Notes under the pieces: generated by a model
What the model saw: the letters and a program-made list of their open reading frames with translations, nothing else
What the model was told of the DNA's origin: nothing
Databases searched by the model: none
Translations under genes and position numbers: made by a program
Shown here: positions 1 through 7,711 of the stretch, piece by piece
Numbering within the stretch: position 1 is the first letter of the stretch
Layout: the number at the start of each line of letters is the position of its first letter
Assembly: GCF_000154725.1 (NCBI RefSeq)
Contig: NZ_DS544873.1
Location: 1,154,758 to 1,218,757 of the forward strand
Reading direction: 5' to 3'
DNA length: 64,000 nt
DNA from: Kordia algicida OT-1
GTDB taxonomy: Bacteria > Bacteroidota > Bacteroidia > Flavobacteriales > Flavobacteriaceae

Positions 1-2
1 AA

Positions 3-1109
3 GATTCTATAAATTATGTAGAAAATTATATCAACTATCACATGTTTTTGGCGAAAGCCTACCAAGCAGAAAAATTGCTAGATTCTGCAATGCTATACAT
101 TGATAAAGGAATTATTATTGCCAATTATTTTAATGATATTGAAGGAAAAGCCTATCTATTTGAACTCAAAGGAAAAACGCATACAGCACAAAAAAGTTTC
201 CCAGAAGCGTATGAGAACCTTACAAAATCGAAAAAGATTTTTGAAGACTTACACAATGAAAAACAAATTTCTAAAATCATATATTTATTGTCAGATTATC
301 ATTTTCAAAAAGGAGAAACAACCGAAGCTTTGGCATTATTAAATGATTTAGAAATACGCTATGAAGCCGATCAGTTGCTAGCAAGTGACTACCTGAATGT
401 GTTACAGTTAAAAGCTACCATTTATAAAAACACAAAACAATTTGAAAAAGAATCTCGTTACAGGCAAAAGTCTAGTGATTTTAATGACAGCATTCTCGCC
501 AACGGAAACAAACAAACCATTATACAAACGGCGACACAATACGAAATTGAAAAAATAAAAAATAAGTTTGAAGCACAACATCAAAAAGATGAAAAGCGAT
601 TCTATACGTTTTTAATGATCGCTTTAGCTGTTACAGGACTCTTTGGTTTTTTACTGTACAGACAATTCCACAAAAAGAAAACTGAAAAAGTTATAGCTGA
701 AAAGCACGAAGTCCTTGCGGAGAAAAAAGAGAAAAAAGAACCACAGAATGCTATCAAAAGTGATAAAACAGTTGATGAAATTCTCCAAAAACTGAAAAAC
801 CTTGAAGCACAAGAATTTTACTTAAATCCAAAATACAATTTATACGCTACCGCCAAAAAAATAGAAACAAATACAACTTACTTATCAAGTCTTCTCAATA
901 CACATAAAAAAATGACTTTTACAGAATACTTAAACAATTTGCGTATTCAATATACGTTGGATAGATTAGAAAAAGATAAGAAATTTCGCATGTATACTAT
1001 CAAAGCAATAGCCAAAGAAGTTGGTTACAAAAGTCACGGATCTTTTTCAAGAGCATTCAAAGCGAAAACAGGCGAGAATCCTTCTACATACCTCAAAAAA
1101 ATACGTTAA
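3..1109 (+). CDS. TPR-containing AraC-type transcriptional regulator, 5' end missing
   Basis: The reading frame is open back to base 3 with no stop, so the gene begins outside the window; the ATG at 42 is only an internal methionine. The visible protein has alpha-helical TPR-like repeats (roughly the first 170 residues), one membrane segment (FLMIALAVTGLFGFLLY), a charged Lys/Glu linker, and a C-terminal AraC-family DNA-binding domain ending in the typical second helix-turn-helix (IAKEVGYKSHGSFSRAFK, then TGENPSTYLK). This is the known flavobacterial architecture of a membrane-anchored regulator with periplasmic or cytoplasmic TPR sensor and cytoplasmic HTH. The inducing signal cannot be read from the sequence. 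Confidence 0.85.
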   Translation, partial: DSINYVENYINYHMFLAKAYQAEKLLDSAMLYIDKGIIIANYFNDIEGKAYLFELKGKTHTAQKSFPEAYENLTKSKKIFEDLHNEKQISKIIYLLSDYHFQKGETTEALALLNDLEIRYEADQLLASDYLNVLQLKATIYKNTKQFEKESRYRQKSSDFNDSILANGNKQTIIQTATQYEIEKIKNKFEAQHQKDEKRFYTFLMIALAVTGLFGFLLYRQFHKKKTEKVIAEKHEVLAEKKEKKEPQNAIKSDKTVDEILQKLKNLEAQEFYLNPKYNLYATAKKIETNTTYLSSLLNTHKKMTFTEYLNNLRIQYTLDRLEKDKKFRMYTIKAIAKEVGYKSHGSFSRAFKAKTGENPSTYLKKIR

Positions 1110-1116
1110 ATTAGGT

Positions 1117-1139
1117 TGTTCAATTTATAAAATAGCAAG
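1117..1139 (+). repeat. Direct repeat, left copy
   Basis: The 23 bases starting TGTTCAATTTATAAAA and ending AGCAAG recur at 2256-2278 with one difference. The two copies bracket the three small peptide genes at 1206-2126. The element could be a remnant of a duplication or of insertion of the peptide block. Confidence 0.6.
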
Positions 1140-1205
1140 ACTTTTTATAAGATTCATAACGTTTAGTTGTGTATATTGAGTGAAACTAATAAATACACTT
1201 ATCAT

Positions 1206-1391
1206 ATGAAGACCCAAAGAAAAATTTTAGCCCTCAAAAAAATACAAGTAGCAAAAATTAACTCTTTCCTCATTATCGGAAAAGGAAATCAAACTGGTGT
1301 TGATTGTCTAGCCGAAGAATCACGAACACCAAAAGAAGGAAAAACACAATCTACCTCAAATGATTTAGATCATTGTCCAACAGGATCGTGA
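1206..1391 (+). CDS. Small RiPP-like precursor peptide (61 aa)
   Basis: The frame can be opened further upstream, but the ATG at 1206 gives the standard leader seen in Bacteroidota natural-product precursors: a Lys-rich start, alternating Leu/Lys (KILALKKIQVAKIN), then a glycine-containing junction (IIGKGN). The C-terminal part is small, polar and rich in Ser/Thr with two cysteines (DCLAEES and DHCPTGS), as expected for a class I lanthipeptide-like core. No lanthionine synthetase or peptidase-transporter gene is nearby, so maturation would need genes elsewhere. A strong hairpin terminator follows. The coding call rests on leader similarity alone. Confidence 0.6.
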   Translation: MKTQRKILALKKIQVAKINSFLIIGKGNQTGVDCLAEESRTPKEGKTQSTSNDLDHCPTGS

Positions 1392-1412
1392 TTTTAAAAA
1401 AAATAATATAGC

Positions 1413-1450
1413 AAAAAGGCTTCTTATCATATGAAAAGAAGCCTTTTTTA
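1413..1450. terminator. Hairpin terminator between convergent peptide genes
   Basis: AAAAAGGCTTCTT pairs with AAAGAAGCCTTTTT across a short loop and is followed by T-rich sequence on both strands. It can serve the peptide gene ending at 1391 and the minus-strand peptide gene ending at 1483. Confidence 0.8.
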
Positions 1451-1482
1451 ATACTTGGTAAATAAAACTCTAATTAGAATGT

Positions 1483-1692
1483 TTATGATGTTTGGCTGTC
1501 TTCACAAGTGTAAACTTGTGGACAAGCTATTTGAGATTGACAGTAAAACGGACCAGTTACACGTCCTGCGCAATCGCATCCGCATTTAGACAAATCACCA
1601 CCAAAACTCCAACCTGCACCACCATTAATGGTACTTTGGTTTGCTTTTGAAATTACTTTAGCTCCTTTAATGTTTAAAATGTTTTTTTTCAT
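1483..1692 (-). CDS. GG-leader Cys-rich small peptide (69 aa), copy A
   Basis: The N-terminal leader (MKKNILNIKG, then ISKANQSTINGG) resembles bacteriocin-type double-glycine leaders that are cut by peptidase-containing ABC exporters. The predicted mature part starts after the GG and carries six cysteines in the pattern CGCDC, YC, AC, TC, with the block CGCDCAGRVTGP and ACPQVYTC shared exactly with the neighbour at 1935-2126. No modification enzyme or exporter is encoded close by. It may be a secreted bacteriocin, signalling peptide or disulfide-rich effector; which of these cannot be decided from sequence. Confidence 0.75.
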   Translation of the reverse strand: MKKNILNIKGAKVISKANQSTINGGAGWSFGGDLSKCGCDCAGRVTGPFYCQSQIACPQVYTCEDSQTS

Positions 1693-1823
1693 GATATTAA
1701 TTTTAGTAATTATCCTTACTCTATTTCAGGTTTTTCAGGGAACACCTTTGTATGTTGTAAATACGATACATTTTATAGTAAGAGAAGAAAGATAGTTTTA
1801 ACAATTTGCGAATATCTAATTAT

Positions 1824-1862
1824 CAAAAAGGCTCCAGATGTATATCGTGAAGCCTTCTCTTT
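1824..1862 (-). terminator. Hairpin terminator downstream of peptide copy B
   Basis: Read on the minus strand, GAAGGCT pairs with AGCCTTTTT across a 17-base loop and ends in a T run. It lies about 70 bases after the stop of the gene at 1935-2126. Confidence 0.55.
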
Positions 1863-1934
1863 CCCTTAAATATGTCAGTCAAAAGAATGACCATATTTTA
1901 CTTAATAAAATGCTTTTAAAAAAAAAGGTTTGAA

Positions 1935-2126
1935 TTAAATATCGCTACCACATGTGTATACTTGCGGACAAGCCATAAACCATGGGCAATATTTAGGACC
2001 CGTTACGCGTCCTGCGCAATCACATCCACATTTAGATAAATCATATCCAGCTCCACCATTAATTTGGCTTTGTTGCTCTTTTGAAATCGCAGCAACACCT
2101 TTAATGTTTAAAATGTTTTTTTTCAT
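1935..2126 (-). CDS. GG-leader Cys-rich small peptide (63 aa), copy B
   Basis: This is a paralogue of the peptide at 1483-1692. The leader (MKKNILNIKG, then ISKEQQSQINGG) and the core blocks LSKCGCDCAGRVTGP and ACPQVYTC are conserved, including all six cysteines, while the linker between GG and the core and the C-terminal tail differ. Variation is therefore concentrated outside the cysteine framework, as in families of secreted small peptides. The two copies are transcribed in the same direction but are separated by about 240 bases containing a terminator, so each probably has its own promoter. Confidence 0.78.
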   Translation of the reverse strand: MKKNILNIKGVAAISKEQQSQINGGAGYDLSKCGCDCAGRVTGPKYCPWFMACPQVYTCGSDI

Positions 2127-2255
2127 AATGATAAGTTTTTTACAGTTAATAATTGTGATATAAATAATATAAGCCGCTCACAATTTTCCAACATAAAATT
2201 AAGTTGACTCACAGCCAAAAAAAAACACTTGTCTTTCTATTTTAAAAAACTAATC

Positions 2256-2278
2256 TGTTCAATTTATAAAACAGCAAG
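2256..2278 (+). repeat. Direct repeat, right copy
   Basis: Matches 1117-1139 in 22 of 23 positions and in the same orientation; see the left copy. Confidence 0.6.
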
Positions 2279-2322
2279 GGTAAATTCACTAAAAACAATA
2301 GTCGTAAAACTTAGAAGTATTC

Positions 2323-2330
2323 TATATTTG
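2323..2330 (+). promoter_or_regulatory. Flavobacterial -7 promoter box for the MATE gene
   Basis: TATATTTG matches the Bacteroidota -7 consensus TAnnTTTG and lies 19 bases before the GTG start at 2350. No clear TTG -33 element is seen at the expected spacing. Confidence 0.5.
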
Positions 2331-2349
2331 CCACGTTAAATACAAATCA

Positions 2350-3741
2350 GTGCTCTTACAGAACTACACCAAGGAATTTGCGTATAATTTTAAACTTGCT
2401 TCGCCGATCATTTTAGGAATGTTGGGACATACTTTTGTGAGTTTTGTTGACAATGCCATGGTGGGACAATTAGGAACGGCAGAACTTGCCGCCGTTTCTT
2501 TGGGAAATAGTTTTTTGTTCATAGCCATGTCTCTTGGAATCGGATTCTCTACAGCAATTACCACTTTGGTCGCAGAAGCTGATGCCGAAGGAAACAAAGC
2601 AAAAGTAAAAAGCGCGTTGAAACACGGTTTAATTCTCTGTACGATTATCGGAATCGCGGTATTTTTGGGTGTCATGCTTGCAAAACCATTAATGTATAAA
2701 ATGGATCAGCCAGATGAAGTTGTCGAACTTGCCATGCCATATTTAAACTTGGTAGCAGCTTCGTTGATTCCATTGATAATGTTTCAAGCGTTTAAGCAAT
2801 TTGCTGACGGATTATCACAAACAAAATACGCCATGTGGGCAACATTATTGGCAAATGTGGTAAACATTACCATCAATTATTTCTTAATTTTCGGTATATG
2901 GATTTTTCCAAAATGGGGAATCATTGGTGCAGCTATTGGAACGTTAGCATCGCGAATTGTCATGTTAGCTTTTTTATGGTTATTACTACGATACAAGAAA
3001 AAATTCAAGCAATACGTTACCAACTTTAATTTTAAGAAAATACAGAAATCGGTCTTTAAAAAAATCATTTCGCTTGGATTTCCGTCATCGTTACAAATGT
3101 TGTTTGAAGTAGCCATTTTTACGGCGGCTATTTGGTTATCTGGTATTTTAGGAAAGAACTCTCAAGCGGCAAATCAAATTGCGTTAAACCTATCGTCAAT
3201 GACGTTTATGGTGGCGATGGGACTAAGTGTTGCGGCAACAATCAGAGTAGGAAATCAGAAAGGTTTGAAACGTTTCTCAGAATTGCGCCGTATTGCATTG
3301 TCACTATTTCTTTTAGTATTTATAATAGATGTGTTTTTTGCGATTATGTTTATGTTATTGAATAGTTGGTTTCCAACATTATACGTCAACGAAACTGATC
3401 TTGTCAACTTCGTAGACAATCAAGAAGTAATTATGATTGCAGCAGAACTTTTATTAGTTTCTGCATTTTTCCAAATTTCCGATGGCATACAAGTCGTTGG
3501 TTTAGGCGTTTTACGAGGTTTACAAGACGTGAAAATTCCAACAATCATTACCTTTTTTGCTTATTGGATTGTTGGTTTTCCCATCTCGTTCTATCTCGGT
3601 TTATATACAACATACAAAAGCGCAGGCATCTGGATTGGTTTACTCGCAGGGTTGACGACTTCTGCAATATTATTGTATATTAGATTCAATTATTTATCAA
3701 AAAAACTTATTAATAAGCAAACAGTTCATGGAGTTTCCTAA
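2350..3741 (+). CDS. MATE family multidrug/cation antiporter
   Basis: A 463-residue polytopic membrane protein with about 12 hydrophobic segments and the MATE hallmarks near the N-terminus (GHTFVSFVDNAMVGQLG, then ELAAVSLGN) and a second MatE half starting near residue 235. Family members export organic cations or drugs in exchange for Na+ or H+; the substrate here is unknown. The start is GTG: no ATG lies in frame between the promoter box at 2323 and the first membrane segment. The 3' end overlaps the next gene by 14 bases, suggesting co-transcription and coupled translation. Confidence 0.9.
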   Translation: MLLQNYTKEFAYNFKLASPIILGMLGHTFVSFVDNAMVGQLGTAELAAVSLGNSFLFIAMSLGIGFSTAITTLVAEADAEGNKAKVKSALKHGLILCTIIGIAVFLGVMLAKPLMYKMDQPDEVVELAMPYLNLVAASLIPLIMFQAFKQFADGLSQTKYAMWATLLANVVNITINYFLIFGIWIFPKWGIIGAAIGTLASRIVMLAFLWLLLRYKKKFKQYVTNFNFKKIQKSVFKKIISLGFPSSLQMLFEVAIFTAAIWLSGILGKNSQAANQIALNLSSMTFMVAMGLSVAATIRVGNQKGLKRFSELRRIALSLFLLVFIIDVFFAIMFMLLNSWFPTLYVNETDLVNFVDNQEVIMIAAELLLVSAFFQISDGIQVVGLGVLRGLQDVKIPTIITFFAYWIVGFPISFYLGLYTTYKSAGIWIGLLAGLTTSAILLYIRFNYLSKKLINKQTVHGVS

Positions 3742-3955
3742 ATTTTTACTAGGCGATAATACCGATTATCCTAATGCGATTTTTATCGTACATACCGAAT
3801 TCCCAAGATTCATCATCAATCTAGAAAATGATGAAGTAGAATGGTTGGAAGAATTTGACAAAGAAGATGAAAAAGAACTTTCTTCCGAAGCTGAAAACTT
3901 ATTTCAAGCAGCAAACGATTTTTACGATCGTGAGTTGGCTCGTTACGAAGATTAA
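3728..3955 (+). CDS. Small acidic conserved protein of unknown function (75 aa)
   Basis: The protein is very acidic in its second half (EWLEEFDKEDEKELSSEAE) and has no signal peptide or membrane segment, so it is probably cytosolic. Its start overlaps the MATE gene by 14 bases and it is followed 9 bases later by the PAP2 gene, so the three form one operon. I do not recognise a named domain. Codon use matches the neighbours and the tight packing supports it as real. Confidence 0.75.
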   Translation: MEFPKFLLGDNTDYPNAIFIVHTEFPRFIINLENDEVEWLEEFDKEDEKELSSEAENLFQAANDFYDRELARYED

Positions 3956-3964
3956 TCCTTTCTT

Positions 3965-4534
3965 ATGATCGATCAATTAGTAAACTACGACAAAGAATTA
4001 TTTTTATTCTTAAACGGACTCGGAACAGAAACTTGGGATGGCTTTTGGATGTTTATCACCAATAAATATTACGCCATTCCGTTGTATGCTTTCTTGTTGA
4101 TTCTCATCTTAAAAACACACAAAAAGAAAGAAATATTCTTCACGTTAGTATTGGTGGCGCTATTAATTACAATTACCGATCAAACGGCAAATCTGTTCAA
4201 AAAAACACTCTTTTTACGTCCAAGACCTTGTCATACTGCCGATTTGATAGCGCACATGCGTTTGGTAAAATCGTATTGTGGAGGACAATTTGGCTACTTT
4301 TCTGGTCATGCTTCAAACGCAATGGCTTTGGCAACATTTATAGGTTTGGTTTTACAAAAACATTACAAATACCTCATTTTTATACTACTATTTTGGGCAG
4401 CATTAGTTGGCTATAGCCGAATTTACATAGGAGTTCATTTTCCAGGTGATGTCTTCACAGGAATGATTGTCGGCGGCATCTATGGAGGAATAATTTTTAA
4501 ACTGCGACAATTTTTGATTCGGAAATATGCGTAG
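3965..4534 (+). CDS. Membrane phosphatase, PAP2 family
   Basis: A 189-residue membrane protein with the three catalytic motifs of type 2 phosphatidic acid phosphatases: KKTLFLRPRP (motif 1), YFSGHASNAMA (motif 2, with FSGH instead of the usual PSGH) and SRIYIGVHFPGDV (motif 3). The family removes phosphate from lipid phosphates such as undecaprenyl pyrophosphate or phosphatidylglycerol phosphate at the outer face of the inner membrane. The exact substrate is not determined by these motifs. Last gene of the MATE operon. Confidence 0.88.
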   Translation: MIDQLVNYDKELFLFLNGLGTETWDGFWMFITNKYYAIPLYAFLLILILKTHKKKEIFFTLVLVALLITITDQTANLFKKTLFLRPRPCHTADLIAHMRLVKSYCGGQFGYFSGHASNAMALATFIGLVLQKHYKYLIFILLFWAALVGYSRIYIGVHFPGDVFTGMIVGGIYGGIIFKLRQFLIRKYA

Positions 4535-4633
4535 TTTTACAGAAAATAAAATGTTAAGTATTTGATAAAGAGGAACCAACTGTTTAACATTTTACTAACT
4601 TTAGGGTATAACCATTAAATTAAAATGTATACC

Positions 4634-4825
4634 ATGAAAAAAAGAAAGCTGAAATCATTAGCATTAAACAAAAAATCAATCTCAAACTTACATGAAAATC
4701 AACTAAAAGGAGGAAATGACACTTTATATGGTTGCCATTGGACAGAAAACTCGTGGTGCGACTGTCCGACTGAAAGAGATTGCACAGACACAGAATGCCA
4801 TACTGTTTGGGATTGTGAATTGTAA
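4634..4825 (+). CDS. Small GG-leader RiPP-like precursor (63 aa)
   Basis: The ATG at 4634 starts a typical leader (MKKRKLKSLALNKKSISNL, then LKGG); a second ATG three codons upstream is less likely. The core after GG is rich in Cys, Thr, Asp and Trp (CHWTENSWCDCPTERDC, later DTECHTVWDCEL; six cysteines). The leader is of the K-L-x-L-x-K type seen in Bacteroidota class I lanthipeptide-like precursors and differs from that of the 1483 and 1935 peptides. It has its own UUCG-loop terminator, and no maturation gene is adjacent. Confidence 0.75.
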   Translation: MKKRKLKSLALNKKSISNLHENQLKGGNDTLYGCHWTENSWCDCPTERDCTDTECHTVWDCEL

Positions 4826-4849
4826 AAAGTAAAAAATTATATGAATTGA

Positions 4850-4873
4850 GCGAACTTCGGTTCGCTTTTTTTT
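4850..4873 (+). terminator. Strong UUCG-tetraloop terminator
   Basis: GCGAAC-TTCG-GTTCGC is a perfect 6-bp stem with a UUCG loop followed by nine T residues, directly after the small peptide gene. It lies just before the end of the convergent meaB gene. Confidence 0.9.
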
Positions 4874-4877
4874 ATGC

Positions 4878-5957
4878 CTATAACAATTTCAACAACTGTT
4901 GCGCTGCATTAAACGGAGAAATCGTACTATTTTCGGTAGCGTTTAAATAAGAGTCAAGTTGTTTTTTTACATCAGGATTATTGTAAAAGTTATGTTTCAA
5001 GCGTTCTTCAATGGTTTGTAATAACCAAAAACGGTTTTGTTCTTTTCTATGTGTTTCAAAATAATTATTTGCTTTGGTACTTTCGCGGAAAGCTTCAATC
5101 ATTTGCCAAACATCATCAATTCCTTTTTGTTTCAATGCAGAAGCTGTCACCACTTTAGGAAGCCATTCAGAAGCTTTTTGAGGATATAAATGCAATGCGC
5201 GCTTAAATTCAGTTCGTGCCATTTGCGCACGTTTTACGTTGTCACCATCAGCTTTATTAATCACAATAGCATCTGCCATTTCAATAATTCCGCGTTTAAT
5301 TCCTTGCAATTCGTCTCCAGCGCCAGCTAATTTCAATAATAAAAAGAAATCGACCATACTATGTACCGCGGTTTCACTTTGTCCAACACCAACGGTTTCA
5401 ATCACAATGGTATCAAAACCACAGGCTTCACATAAAATAATCGTTTCGCGCGTTTTTCGTGCTACGCCACCAAGCGAATCTCCAGAAGCAGACGGACGAA
5501 TAAATGCATTTTCGTCTTTTACCAAATCTTCCATTCGGGTTTTATCGCCTAAAATACTTCCGCTAGAAATAGAACTACTCGGATCAACAGCTAATACGGC
5601 AACTTTTTTGCCCAAACCTGTCAAATATTTTCCAAATGCTTCAATAAACGTACTTTTTCCAACACCTGGAACGCCTGTAATTCCTATTCGAATAGACTTG
5701 TTGGCATGTGGCAAACACTGTTCAATAATTTCAGTTGCTTTTGCCAAATGTGTAGTGTTTTTACTTTCCACCAAAGTGATAGCACGACTTAGCGCGACTT
5801 TATCCTGATTCAGAATTCCTTGAACCAATTCGTCCACAGAAGGTTGTTTTCTTCTATTCTTTTTGATAGAAGCTACTGATGATTTGCTGATAAAATTGGG
5901 TTGTGAAACACCATCTTTTTCATGTAAGGCAGATCTATGTGTTGGTTTTGAACTCAA
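4878..5957 (-). CDS. meaB: Methylmalonyl-CoA mutase-associated G-protein chaperone MeaB
   Basis: A 359-residue SIMIBI-class GTPase. The P-loop GVPGVGKST is at residues 95-103, followed by VLAVDPSSS (Mg/switch region), GDKTRM, ETVGVGQSE (G3) and the specificity motif NKADG (G4). MeaB uses GTP to gate loading of adenosylcobalamin into methylmalonyl-CoA mutase and protects that enzyme. The start codon is TTG: between the upstream in-frame stop and residue about 137 there is no ATG, and the conserved N-terminal region needs this start. The mutase is not in the window, but a cobalamin adenosyltransferase is encoded at 26539-27114, consistent with the same pathway. Confidence 0.93.
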   Translation of the reverse strand: MSSKPTHRSALHEKDGVSQPNFISKSSVASIKKNRRKQPSVDELVQGILNQDKVALSRAITLVESKNTTHLAKATEIIEQCLPHANKSIRIGITGVPGVGKSTFIEAFGKYLTGLGKKVAVLAVDPSSSISSGSILGDKTRMEDLVKDENAFIRPSASGDSLGGVARKTRETIILCEACGFDTIVIETVGVGQSETAVHSMVDFFLLLKLAGAGDELQGIKRGIIEMADAIVINKADGDNVKRAQMARTEFKRALHLYPQKASEWLPKVVTASALKQKGIDDVWQMIEAFRESTKANNYFETHRKEQNRFWLLQTIEERLKHNFYNNPDVKKQLDSYLNATENSTISPFNAAQQLLKLL

Positions 5958-6063
5958 GTTTTTTGTGCTATTTGATAGATTTAAACGAAATTACGTTTTA
6001 TAATGCTAAATGTTAAATGTAAAATGCTAAATTTTAAATGTAAGAGTCTTTCAGGACGTCACA

Positions 6064-6317
6064 TTAGCTTTTGGGTATTAGGTATTAGTCAAGTTCTAAG
6101 AAGAATTGGAAATTCAAATTGAAATACGAACATGTTTTGAGCGACATTAATACTTAAATTTTAATGTGGCAATTTGAAAATGTATCAATTAATTTCGAAT
6201 AACACTCAAATTCATTTTAGAATGCATTTAGCTTTTTATAATAAATCAAATAATAATCTCAGAAACAACCTTAAATCATTGAATTTTTAAATCTTTTAAT
6301 TGAGCGAAGCGAAAAAA
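6064..6317. repeat. Tandem duplication, copy 1 (about 254 bp)
   Basis: This block, from 'GCTTTTGGGTATTAGG' to 'TGAGCGAAGCGAAAAAA', recurs at 6327-6589 with about 90% identity; copy 2 carries a small internal duplication (AATTTGAAAATTTGAAAATG). The whole 5958-6641 gap holds this repeat and no convincing gene. The trailing sequence GAGCGAAGCGAA resembles short repeats common between genes in this group. Confidence 0.8.
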
Positions 6318-6326
6318 TTGCAGGTA

Positions 6327-6589
6327 TTGGCTTTTGGGTATTAGGTATTAGTCAAGTTCTAAGAAGAATTAGAAATTCAAATTGAAATACGAACATGTTT
6401 TGAGCGACAGTGATGCTTGAATTCTAATGTGACAATTTGAAAATTTGAAAATGTATTAATTACTTTCAAACAACACTCAAATTCATTTTAGAATGCATTT
6501 AGCTTTTTATAATAAATCAAATAATAATCTCAGAAACAACCTTAAATCATTGAATTTTTAAATCTTTTAATTGAGCGAAGCGAAAAAAA
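6327..6589. repeat. Tandem duplication, copy 2 (about 263 bp)
   Basis: Second copy of the block described at 6064-6317. It ends about 50 bases before the ECF sigma factor gene, so the duplication has placed a second copy of this sequence immediately upstream of the first sigma cassette and may include promoter or leader sequence. Confidence 0.8.
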
Positions 6590-6641
6590 TGAAACGCTTC
6601 AAAAATAATGTCGTCTTTACTATAGAACACAAACCAAACGA

Positions 6642-7193
6642 ATGAGCCAACAGCATTTAGGAATCTTAAAAAAATGTATGCAGGGAAATCGGAAAGCACA
6701 AATAAAGCTTTATGATTTATATGCTGACGCGATGTATTGTATTGCCTGTCGTTATATTTCGAATCGGGAAGACGCAAAAGATGTGATGCAAGAAGCATTT
6801 CTAAAGGCATTTATACGATTGCAACAATACAAAGGAGAAGTCGCTTTTGGTGCTTGGTTGAAGCGAATTATTATCAATCAATGTATGGATACGCTTAAAA
6901 AACGATCGTTGTTATATGAAGAAATGAATGATGAAATATTGACAATTATTGAAGATGATGCTTCTTGGGAAATAAAAGTAGAAGTTACCAAACAAGAAAT
7001 TCTTCAAGCTATAGAAAACTTGCCAATTAAATATAAATATGTTGTGAAATTGTATTTGATAGAAGGTTACGATCATCAAGAAATCTCAGAAATATTGAGC
7101 ATTCCTGTACGGACATCACGCACACAATTGATGCGCGGAAAAACAAAATTAAAAAACAACTTAAATGATTTTTTAAAACATAAAATATCATGA
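6642..7193 (+). CDS. ECF-type RNA polymerase sigma factor, cassette 1
   Basis: A 183-residue sigma-70 family protein with region 2 (DAKDVMQEAFLKAFIRLQQY, then FGAWLKRIIINQCMDTLK) and region 4 (EGYDHQEISEILSIPVRTSR, then LMRGKTKLK). ECF sigma factors direct RNA polymerase to a small regulon when released from an anti-sigma factor. Its stop overlaps the next gene's start as ATGA, so the two are translationally coupled. It is clearly paralogous to the sigma factor at 10440-10985 (shared FGAWLK, EGYDHQEISEIL and SRTQL motifs). Confidence 0.9.
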   Translation: MSQQHLGILKKCMQGNRKAQIKLYDLYADAMYCIACRYISNREDAKDVMQEAFLKAFIRLQQYKGEVAFGAWLKRIIINQCMDTLKKRSLLYEEMNDEILTIIEDDASWEIKVEVTKQEILQAIENLPIKYKYVVKLYLIEGYDHQEISEILSIPVRTSRTQLMRGKTKLKNNLNDFLKHKIS

Positions 7194-7711
7194 AGAATAT
7201 AAAAGATATACTTAACGAAAAAGATGTTACTGCGGAAACGCCAAAGTTACCAAAAGGACATCGTGCTGAATTTTTAGAAAAATTAGCAACAACTGAAGGA
7301 ATTCCTGCTCCCAAAAGCAAATTCTATTATTGGAAAAACATTGCTGCAGCATGTGTTTTATTCATAGGAATTGGCGCTTTTATATACACAAATTACGGTA
7401 AAGAAGAAATACAAGAATCGTCACTGTTTACCGAAATGAAATCTATTGAAGATCAGTATTTGCAAAGCATTGCTGACGAATGGAAATCATTTGAACTTAC
7501 GGCAAACGATACACATTTGGTCAAAAAGTACAAAGAACGCTTGGAAAACTTAGACGCGTCTTATCAAGAATTAAAACAAGAGTTTTTAGTACAAAAAAAC
7601 AGTTTGACTACACTTGAAAAAATGATTAAAAACTTGCAAATGCGTTTGTCACTTTTGCAAGAAATTCAACAACATTTAAAGCGATTACAAGATGAACAAA
7701 ACAATATATAA
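7190..7711 (+). CDS. Membrane anti-sigma-like protein, cassette 1
   Basis: A 173-residue protein with a cytoplasmic N-terminal segment (KLPKGHRAEFLEKL), one membrane helix (IAAACVLFIGIGAFIYTNYG) and a C-terminal helical, probably coiled-coil, periplasmic part (YKERLENLDASYQELKQEF). Position behind an ECF sigma gene and this topology suggest an anti-sigma factor; no classical zinc anti-sigma motif (HxxxCxxC) is present, so the role is inferred. It resembles the protein at 10969-11556. The 3' end overlaps the next gene by 20 bases. Confidence 0.75.
   Translation: MKNIKDILNEKDVTAETPKLPKGHRAEFLEKLATTEGIPAPKSKFYYWKNIAAACVLFIGIGAFIYTNYGKEEIQESSLFTEMKSIEDQYLQSIADEWKSFELTANDTHLVKKYKERLENLDASYQELKQEFLVQKNSLTTLEKMIKNLQMRLSLLQEIQQHLKRLQDEQNNI

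Noticed and set aside
5239-5808. 189-residue plus-strand frame antisense to meaB
   Set aside because: It is the mirror of the strongly conserved MeaB GTPase coding region.
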